Source: CAYYGL01 sp964471235
GTDB taxonomy: Bacteria; Calditrichota; Calditrichia; RBG-13-44-9; J075
Length of the DNA stretch: 41,073 bases
NCBI GenBank assembly: GCA_964471235.1
Contig: CAYYGL010000015.1
Location: 1-41,073, forward strand
Reading direction: 5' to 3'
The notes under the pieces were generated by a model that saw only the letters and a list, made by a program, of their open reading frames with translations, was not told the origin of the DNA and made no database searches. Below, piece after piece: positions 36,080-41,073 of this stretch. Numbering within the stretch: the first letter of the stretch is position 1; each line of letters begins with the position of its first letter. Position numbers and translations under genes: made by a program.

Positions 36080-37391
36080 TTATAAAAACAAATATGCCAG
36101 CACGCCGGACAGGATGATCGATAATATACTCCTTTCCAGCCAGATGAGAACCAGTTCCGGTACGGTAATCGGGATTTCCGTGGACAGAATGCAGGGAATG
36201 GAAGCGGAGAAAAAGATGATGGAGGATACGGAGGTTACCGCGGTGACGAACCGGGTAATTAACGCTGCCTGTCCAACCATCAAAGATGGGAGAAACATCT
36301 CCGCTATACCGGTTGCAACGGCTTTGGATAGCAGCATGGCATCCGGTATCCGTAGTATTTTTGCAATGGGATAGAGGAGGAATGCGAGGAAATCAAACAG
36401 CGGGGTGTATTTGGCGAGTAGCAATCCCATCAACCCCACCGACAGGATGGTGGGTAGGATACTCATCGCCATGCGGAACCCGTCCACCAGGTTGTCGCGG
36501 ATGGTTACCGGCAGCGGTGGCGCATTTTCCAGGGTAGTGATGCCGGCATCCAGTGCCCGCTGAAACCGATGCCTTTTGTCCGGCACTACCTTAAGCGTGA
36601 TGGGCGTTACAAATTGTTCCGGTTTGGTGCGCAAGGGGGGGAATCCGTACGGTAATTGCTGTGACAGCAAAGGTAACCAGCAGGGTTGACCAGAAATAGA
36701 GATTCCACAGATGCATTAATCCGCAGGTTTTTGCCACAATGACCATGAAAGTTGCCGATACGGTGGAGAAGCCGGTGGCAATGATAGCCGCTTCTTTGAT
36801 GGTGTATTTACCTTCCTTAAAAACGCGGTTGGTAATCAGTAACCCGATGGAATAGCTACCCACGAAAGATGCCAGGGCATCCACCGCGGAACGCCCGGGG
36901 GTTTTCCAGACCGGTCGCATGATCGGCTGCATCAAAACCCCAACAAATTCCAGTAACCCGTAATCCACCAGAAATGCCAGGAAAATAGCGCCGATCGGCA
37001 CAATTAAGCCCACCGGAACCACCAGTTTTTCAAATAAAAATGGCAGCAGGTCTTTTGAAAACAAAAACGACGGACCAACCGCTAACACATACATAGCCCC
37101 CGCCACCACCCCGAGACCTTTGAGGATCACAAAAATCAAAACAGTGAGATCCGCTTTCCATTCCTTTTTTCGGAGAGGATAAATGCCCCCGGTTGCCACC
37201 ACCCCAAAGGCAAACCATTTTGCCGCTTCCGGAAAAACATGCCGGATACCGGTAATGATATGATCCAATGGAATGGTGGTTCTCCCCATAATGGGAACCG
37301 GTACAAAAAAGACCATAATGCCCAGCAGGCTGTAAAGGAACAGGTGGAGAATTTTTTGTTTTTTTCGAATAGGAAGATTGCCCGTTTCCAT
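36080..37391 (-). pseudogene. YjiH-family (nucleoside-recognition/Gate-type) membrane protein, split by a frameshift
   Basis: Two overlapping frames together make one ~437-aa membrane protein. The N-terminal frame (from ATG 37391) has several helices and the Gate-type segment VDYGLLEFVGVLMQPIMRPV, and reads ...AITVRIPP before entering the wrong frame. The C-terminal frame, from the same point, continues LRTKPEQFVTPITLKVV and then GFRMAMSILPTILSVGLMGL to 36080. The break is at seven C on the coding strand (G7 at 36635-36641 on +). Six C would restore VRIPPLRTKP. It could be a real inactivation, a sequencing error, slippage-based phase variation or frameshifting. The transported compound is unknown. 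No good Shine-Dalgarno precedes 37391. Confidence 0.8.
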
Positions 37392-37464
37392 GTTTGGAAT
37401 GTAATGGATTCAAATGAAAAAGACAACAGGGTACGGGATGCGATTCCGTGTAATGTTGTTTGCG

Positions 37465-37493
37465 AGAAAAAAGAAGGGCGCCGAGGCGCCCTT
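37465..37493 (-). terminator. intrinsic terminator after the DUF5320-like gene
   Basis: On the minus strand, GGGCGCC TCG GCGCCC is followed by TTCTTTTTT, only a few bases after the stop codon at 37498-37500. It ends the regulator-NifX-DUF5320 operon and separates it from the YjiH-type gene. Confidence 0.85.
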
Positions 37494-37497
37494 TGAA

Positions 37498-37737
37498 CTA
37501 CTTCTCAAGTTCCTTAATTCGCCTGTCGAGCATTTCCAACTCCGTTTCCAGCTCTTTTTTACGAAGTTCCATCCGGTCCCGATAGCGTTTCAGCATGGCT
37601 AATTCCGTCTCTTTGTCCGGGGGATATGCCCAACCGGGAGCAAAGTGACCGGCATAACCGGGCGCCATGCTCCAGCCCTGGGCGCCATGCATTCCCATAC
37701 CGCCCCGGCAGTAACGACCTCTGCCAAATCCGAACAT
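37498..37737 (-). CDS. DUF5320-like small protein
   Basis: This 79-aa protein has a Gly/Met/aromatic-rich N-terminus (MFGFGRGRYCRGGMGMHG), a proline-rich middle (GWAYPPDKE) and a C-terminal coiled coil (LKRYRDRMELRKKELETELE). This layout is typical of DUF5320 proteins that accompany NifX/NifB-like proteins in anaerobes; their function is unknown. The frame extends upstream to 37785, but AAAGGAGGTGAG right before ATG 37737 fixes the start. The longer version would also read through the operator at 37769-37787. Confidence 0.8.
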   Translation of the reverse strand: MFGFGRGRYCRGGMGMHGAQGWSMAPGYAGHFAPGWAYPPDKETELAMLKRYRDRMELRKKELETELEMLDRRIKELEK

Positions 37738-37767
37738 GTTCTCACCTCCTTTCGTGTTGTATGAAAT

Positions 37768-37787
37768 GATTGCACAATATTGCAATT
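37768..37787 (-). promoter_or_regulatory. 19-bp dyad operator upstream of the DUF5320-like gene
   Basis: ATTGCACAATATTGCAATT occupies 37769-37787, with ATTGCA/TGCAAT arms. It lies in the 63-base gap between the NifX-like and DUF5320-like genes. The same 19 bases occur as the reverse complement at 38588-38606, upstream of the ArsR-type regulator gene. That makes both sites likely binding sites of that regulator. Confidence 0.7.
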
Positions 37788-37800
37788 GTCTGTCAAAAAA

Positions 37801-38199
37801 TTAATGAACCCGCTCTTCAAGTTTGTTACGCAACCTGCCGTCGAGAAAAGCAGTTACAGTGTTCTCGACAAACGTTTCATCAGTCAAAACAACTTTTATA
37901 CCGGCATCCTGAATGTGTTCGTAAGCGCCTCTTCCCATCATCCCGGCAATCAGCACATCGCAATCCCGGATCGGATCAATCATTGCCAAATGGTGCTGCC
38001 GGGCTTCTGTGCCATAGCCATGTCCTTCCGGGGAAGTGCCGGAATGTGGATGGTGGTGGGCACCATGCATCGTGGGTTTCTCCCGAAGTTCATCCCCGGT
38101 GATTTTGCCATCTGCAATTGTGAACACCCGGTATTGAGTCACCCGTCCGAAATGCTGACCCACGATGTCGCCGGTGTTGGTTGCTACAGCAATTTTCAT
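37801..38199 (-). CDS. NifX/NafY-like dinitrogenase iron-molybdenum cofactor-family protein
   Basis: This 132-aa protein matches the Nitro_FeMo-Co family: MKIAVATNTGDIVGQHFGRVTQYRVF at the start and DCDVLIAGMMGRGAYEHIQDAGIKVV later. A His-rich loop (HGAHHHPHSG) at residues ~45-55 could bind metal. No nitrogenase genes are in the window, so a general Fe-S or metal-cofactor role in an anaerobe is more likely than nitrogen fixation. AAAGGAGACGGAG precedes ATG. It lies 33 bases after the ArsR-type gene. Confidence 0.88.
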   Translation of the reverse strand: MKIAVATNTGDIVGQHFGRVTQYRVFTIADGKITGDELREKPTMHGAHHHPHSGTSPEGHGYGTEARQHHLAMIDPIRDCDVLIAGMMGRGAYEHIQDAGIKVVLTDETFVENTVTAFLDGRLRNKLEERVH

Positions 38200-38232
38200 C
38201 TCCGTCTCCTTTCCTGTTTAAGGGGTCGTTCC

Positions 38233-38571
38233 TCAAAAAAACTGTTGATGTTTATCCAGCCAATCTTTAATGATGGCAGTGGCGGTATCAATGATGTCCC
38301 ATACCCGTTTATCGGACAACGAGAAAAAGAGTACCGCCCCTTCTCGTCGGGCAATCACCAGTCCTACATTTCGCAGCATCATCAAATGGCGCGAAATAAC
38401 CGAAGGGTCCAATTCCAGCGCCCGGGTTATTTCGGCAGAATTTTTTTCGCCATCTTTTAGCAGGGAAAGTATGCGCAGACGCTGATCGCTGGCAAGTGCC
38501 ATAAAAAAGCGGCTGCGGGGGTCCATCATCGGTCCCATCATTCCCCGGCCTCTTCCCATACCTCTGGGCAT
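38233..38571 (-). CDS. ArsR-family winged-helix transcriptional regulator
   Basis: This 112-aa DNA-binding protein has a Gly/Met-rich N-terminal tail (MPRGMGRGRGMMGPMM) and a winged helix: RLRILSLLKDGEKNSAEITR, then the recognition region LDPSVISRHLMMLRNVGLV, then the wing REGAVLFFSLSD. No ArsR-type CxC metal motif is present, so the signal is unknown. ATG 38571 follows AAAGGAGGAA directly; the frame extends 8 codons upstream but without a ribosome-binding site. It heads the operon with the NifX-like and DUF5320-like genes and probably autoregulates through the dyad at 38588. Confidence 0.9.
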   Translation of the reverse strand: MPRGMGRGRGMMGPMMDPRSRFFMALASDQRLRILSLLKDGEKNSAEITRALELDPSVISRHLMMLRNVGLVIARREGAVLFFSLSDKRVWDIIDTATAIIKDWLDKHQQFF

Positions 38572-38587
38572 TATTCCTCCTTTGTGT

Positions 38588-38606
38588 AATTGCAATATTG
38601 TGCAAT
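38588..38606 (-). promoter_or_regulatory. 19-bp dyad operator upstream of the ArsR-type gene
   Basis: AATTGCAATATTGTGCAAT (38588-38606 on +) is the exact reverse complement of the site at 37769-37787. It lies 17 bases upstream of the regulator start codon, so binding would block initiation or promoter access. Confidence 0.7.
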
Positions 38607-38738
38607 AGAAACATACTAAAAATTCCTCCCGTTGTCAAGGGGAATTTTAAAATACCCCGAGGATTGGCATATCAGGAATCCGGGGATTAGAATTCTGCAT
38701 GGGATAGGCGGGGACGGTGGATGAAGGGAGTAAAGGGG

Positions 38739-39467
38739 TTAATCGAGCAGGGTTACCGACCAGATTACCAATAAGCCCACCAGAAATGCCGAAAGCTGGG
38801 TGTTGCGAAATTTCGTGTGTTGATGCACCTCGGGAAGCAGATCGTCTGCCGCCACATGCAGAAATGTTCCGGCAGAAAATGCCACCAGGTAACCGATGGT
38901 TTGGGGGCTGGCATGTTCAATGAAAAAGTAAGTTACCAGAGCGCCTAACGGCACCATCAGGGAAAAGGAGAGGATAAACAGGGTAATGGTTTTGTTGGAA
39001 TAGTGTTCTTTGATCAGCAAGCTGGCGAGGGACATGGAAGCGGGGAATTTATGGAGCAAAATCGCCAGGAAAACAATCAATCCCAGGTGCGGCACGGTGA
39101 CGCCGGAACCCAGGGCGATGCCGGTGACCAGGCTGTGAACCGATAATCCGATGAACGCTGTGACACCGACGGTGTGATATTCACAGTGTTCGGAAGGGCA
39201 GGGATGGGTCATAATGAATTTTTCCAACACGTAGAGCAGTAAAAAGCCTGCCAGCAATGGCAAACCGATTTTGGGACCAAGATATTCGGCGGCGTCCGGG
39301 ATCATGTGCAGCAGCGCCGCCCCTAACAGAATACCGGCGCCAAAACTGATGAACAAATGGATTAAAACAGAGCGATTCCGAAAAAACAGGGGAAAAATTC
39401 CCCCCAGCCAGGCAGATAACAATATCAGGAAGGAATAGCCGATCAATTGAGTTAATGGGGCACTCAT
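38739..39467 (-). CDS. ZIP-family metal transporter
   Basis: This 242-aa inner-membrane protein has about eight helices and ZIP-type motifs: LLGAALLHMIPDA, FIGLSVHSLVTGIALG (helix IV) and LAILLHKFPASMSL (helix V). The histidines are kept, but the Glu of the usual HNxxEG and HKxPE motifs is replaced (by Thr and Ala), so the metal site may differ from zinc-transporting members. A short Cys/His loop (HPCPSEHCEYH) between helices could bind metal. AAAGGAA precedes the start. It lies 123 bases downstream of the TetR-type gene on the same strand. Confidence 0.88.
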   Translation of the reverse strand: MSAPLTQLIGYSFLILLSAWLGGIFPLFFRNRSVLIHLFISFGAGILLGAALLHMIPDAAEYLGPKIGLPLLAGFLLLYVLEKFIMTHPCPSEHCEYHTVGVTAFIGLSVHSLVTGIALGSGVTVPHLGLIVFLAILLHKFPASMSLASLLIKEHYSNKTITLFILSFSLMVPLGALVTYFFIEHASPQTIGYLVAFSAGTFLHVAADDLLPEVHQHTKFRNTQLSAFLVGLLVIWSVTLLD

Positions 39468-39590
39468 TTCCTTTATCCTTATAAGTTTTGAAAAAGCTCT
39501 TCCGTATCGACGAAAGCTACCAATGAAAATATTCTAACGCAACCACCCGGGGAAAGTTGATGTTCCGGTTTAATCAAATGTTCTTGTCAC

Positions 39591-40184
39591 TTAGCGTTTT
39601 TTGATCGCCCGATTGAGTAAATAAATCATATTCTTGCAAAAATTCTCCTGGCGCACGCCGTCGGGATTCAACACCAGCTCGATGTTCAGCGTGATGGGGA
39701 TTCCCATGTACATCATGGCGACATTTTCTACCCGAATGGCAGGGTCCCATATCCCCTCCACAATGCCGTCCTGAATAATTTTACTGATATATTGTTTCTG
39801 TTCCATCAAAATTTCATGGAGATGCTGTTTTAACCGGGTGTCATTCATGTGGGCGGCTTCGGAGAAGAGCAGGATGGTGATTCCCCGGTTTTGCAGCAGG
39901 TATGTTACATGAGTGCAGAGGAACTCAAACAATCGTTCTTCCGCCGGGGCACCGGAGACGGCAATCTGCCGCAATGGTTCCACCAGGTTGGTGCGCACAT
40001 CCTGCATGATGCCCAGAAGGATATCGCGTTTGCTTTTGAAATGGCGGAAGAGAGCTCCTTCGCTAATGCCCACTCTTTCGGCTAAATTACGGGTGGAAAG
40101 GCGGTGTAAGCCTTCGCTGGCGATGATATCTAACACCGCCTTTTTAATTTGTTCCTGACGAATTTCAGTTGATAAGCGTTCCAT
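39591..40184 (-). CDS. TetR/AcrR-family transcriptional regulator
   Basis: This 197-aa protein has an N-terminal TetR helix-turn-helix (STRNLAERVGISEGALFRHFKSKRDIL, residues ~27-53) and a helical ligand-binding domain. Its targets may include the divergent antiporter gene at 40428 or the downstream ZIP-type gene. The ligand cannot be predicted. Confidence 0.92.
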   Translation of the reverse strand: MERLSTEIRQEQIKKAVLDIIASEGLHRLSTRNLAERVGISEGALFRHFKSKRDILLGIMQDVRTNLVEPLRQIAVSGAPAEERLFEFLCTHVTYLLQNRGITILLFSEAAHMNDTRLKQHLHEILMEQKQYISKIIQDGIVEGIWDPAIRVENVAMMYMGIPITLNIELVLNPDGVRQENFCKNMIYLLNRAIKKR

Positions 40185-40193
40185 GTCATCTCC

Positions 40194-40205
40194 AAGTAAT
40201 CACTT
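40194..40205 (-). promoter_or_regulatory. possible TetR operator dyad
   Basis: AAGTAATCACTT has AAGT/ACTT arms and lies 10 bases upstream of the TetR-type start codon. The size and position suit a self-regulating operator, but short AT-rich dyads occur by chance. The rest of the 243-base gap to 40428 shows no other clear feature. Confidence 0.3.
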
Positions 40206-40427
40206 ACTCGCATATTAGTGGTTTTAGTCAAAAAACGCAAGTAACAAATGATTTTTTATTTCAAGTGAGACGTTTTGGGAATGGGCAACAGAACAATCAC
40301 CCATTACAGGATGCTTCTCCATGTTTTGCGAAATTCTTTATTTGATATCTTGTCTGAGATTTGTAAATTTCAAAAATAAATTTGATGAACCCATATCGTT
40401 GTTTTAAGACCGGAACGGAGACCTAAT

Positions 40428-41073
40428 TTGCTAATTTTATTACTGTTGGGTTTAATTCTAATTTTGGGATTAGCCGCCGGAAGACTGTTTGAAAAAGTCG
40501 GGATACCGCAGGTGGTGGGTTATATTGTTATGGGCGTGCTGTTGGGCGATTCGGTTACCCACATCCTGCCGGAGACACTGTTAGACAACTTATCCAGTCT
40601 CACCTACATCGCCCTGGCATTCATTGGGTATATGGTTGGAGGGGAGTTAAAACATTCCGTTTTTAAGAAATACGGCAAGCAGTTCCTTATCATTTTGCTG
40701 GCGGAGGGAATGCTGGCTATGGCAACCGTTGCCGGATTGACCATCTTGTGGACCGGTAATGTTGCCCTGGGGATTTTGCTGGGGGCGCTGAGTTCCGCTA
40801 CTGCCCCGGCTGCCACCGTGGATGTGCTCTGGGAATACAAATCCAAAGGTCCCCTCACCACCACCATCCTGGCAATTGTGGCATTGGATGACGGGCTGGC
40901 TTTAATTCTGTATGGATTTGCCTTTGCTGTTGCCGGGGTACTCATGGCTGGGGGACCCCTGAATGTGAATGTTATGCTGGTGCAGCCGCTGATTGAGATA
41001 TTTGGCGCTTTGCTGCTGGGTGGCGCCCTCGGTTATATCCTGGATAAGGGGGTTCGCTTCGTCAAAGTGGAAG
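40428..41073 (+). CDS. CPA2-type cation/proton antiporter, 5' part only
   Basis: An open frame from TTG 40428 runs off the right edge (215 codons seen). GGAG lies 7 bases upstream. The product starts LLILLLLGLILILGLAAG and shows antiporter motifs: GIPQVVGYIVMGVLLGD, LAFIGYMVGGELK, LSSATAPAATVDVLWEY and AIVALDDGLALILYG, the ALDDG containing the ion-binding Asp region of CPA2 exchangers (KefB/NapA type). At least six helices are visible. It is divergent from the TetR-type gene. Confidence 0.85.
   Translation, partial: MLILLLLGLILILGLAAGRLFEKVGIPQVVGYIVMGVLLGDSVTHILPETLLDNLSSLTYIALAFIGYMVGGELKHSVFKKYGKQFLIILLAEGMLAMATVAGLTILWTGNVALGILLGALSSATAPAATVDVLWEYKSKGPLTTTILAIVALDDGLALILYGFAFAVAGVLMAGGPLNVNVMLVQPLIEIFGALLLGGALGYILDKGVRFVKVE

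Noticed and set aside
1..41073. CRISPR array, tRNA or rRNA genes
   Set aside because: No regularly spaced direct repeats with unique spacers were seen, and no tRNA cloverleaf or rRNA-like stretch was recognised by eye.

Overview
This window reads as chromosomal DNA of a Gram-negative (diderm) bacterium, of roughly 45-57% GC depending on the gene. The gene families are a complete type II secretion system, Ser/Thr kinases fused to TPR arrays, Asp-box (BNR) repeat proteins, CarboxypepD_reg-like and beta-helix exoproteins, and a TerB-type acyl-CoA oxidase remnant. Together they suggest the FCB group (Calditrichota/KSB1-like). That placement is inference: there is no rRNA or other marker here.

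Region 1 (185-16691, + strand) is a type II secretion operon in the order gspE-F-O-G-H-I-J-K-L-M-C-D, largely overlapping or closely spaced. After a 475-bp leader comes a 1535-aa exported protein (peptidase-regulatory-like beta-sandwiches, an IPT/TIG domain and a right-handed beta-helix), a good candidate for the cargo of this machine. A strong intrinsic terminator closes the block at 16730-16769.

Region 2 (16946-28403, + strand) is a signalling and accessory segment: a GAF-SpoIIE phosphatase, a soluble Ser/Thr kinase with TolB-like and TPR domains, an 11-Asp-box exported protein, a membrane-anchored kinase-TPR protein and a small unrecognised beta-rich protein. It is rich in repeats. Two degenerate REP/Y1-transposase-type elements, each with two forward and two inverted copies of one ~27-nt palindromic unit, flank the first kinase. 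That kinase gene carries an in-frame 63-bp palindromic insert and a sharp GC step (about 57% to 42%) just after its DFG motif. The second kinase has a heptanucleotide tandem repeat in the same loop.

Region 3 (28469-34470, - strand) holds a YiiX-like papain-fold hydrolase, a decayed acyl-CoA oxidase gene, a cluster of RNA-like hairpins, a SulP-STAS-cyclic-nucleotide-domain transporter and an MltF-like lytic transglycosylase. A divergent gene (34702-35697, + strand) encodes a heptad-repeat coiled coil joined to a PD-(D/E)XK-like domain.

Region 4 (35698-41073) holds a hairpin repeat element, a YjiH-family membrane protein split by a seven-base homopolymer, and a small operon (ArsR-type regulator, NifX-like protein, DUF5320-like protein). 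Two identical 19-bp dyads precede the first and last genes of that operon, pointing to autoregulation. A ZIP-family transporter, a TetR regulator and the start of a CPA2-type cation/proton antiporter (TTG start, running off the right edge) complete the window.
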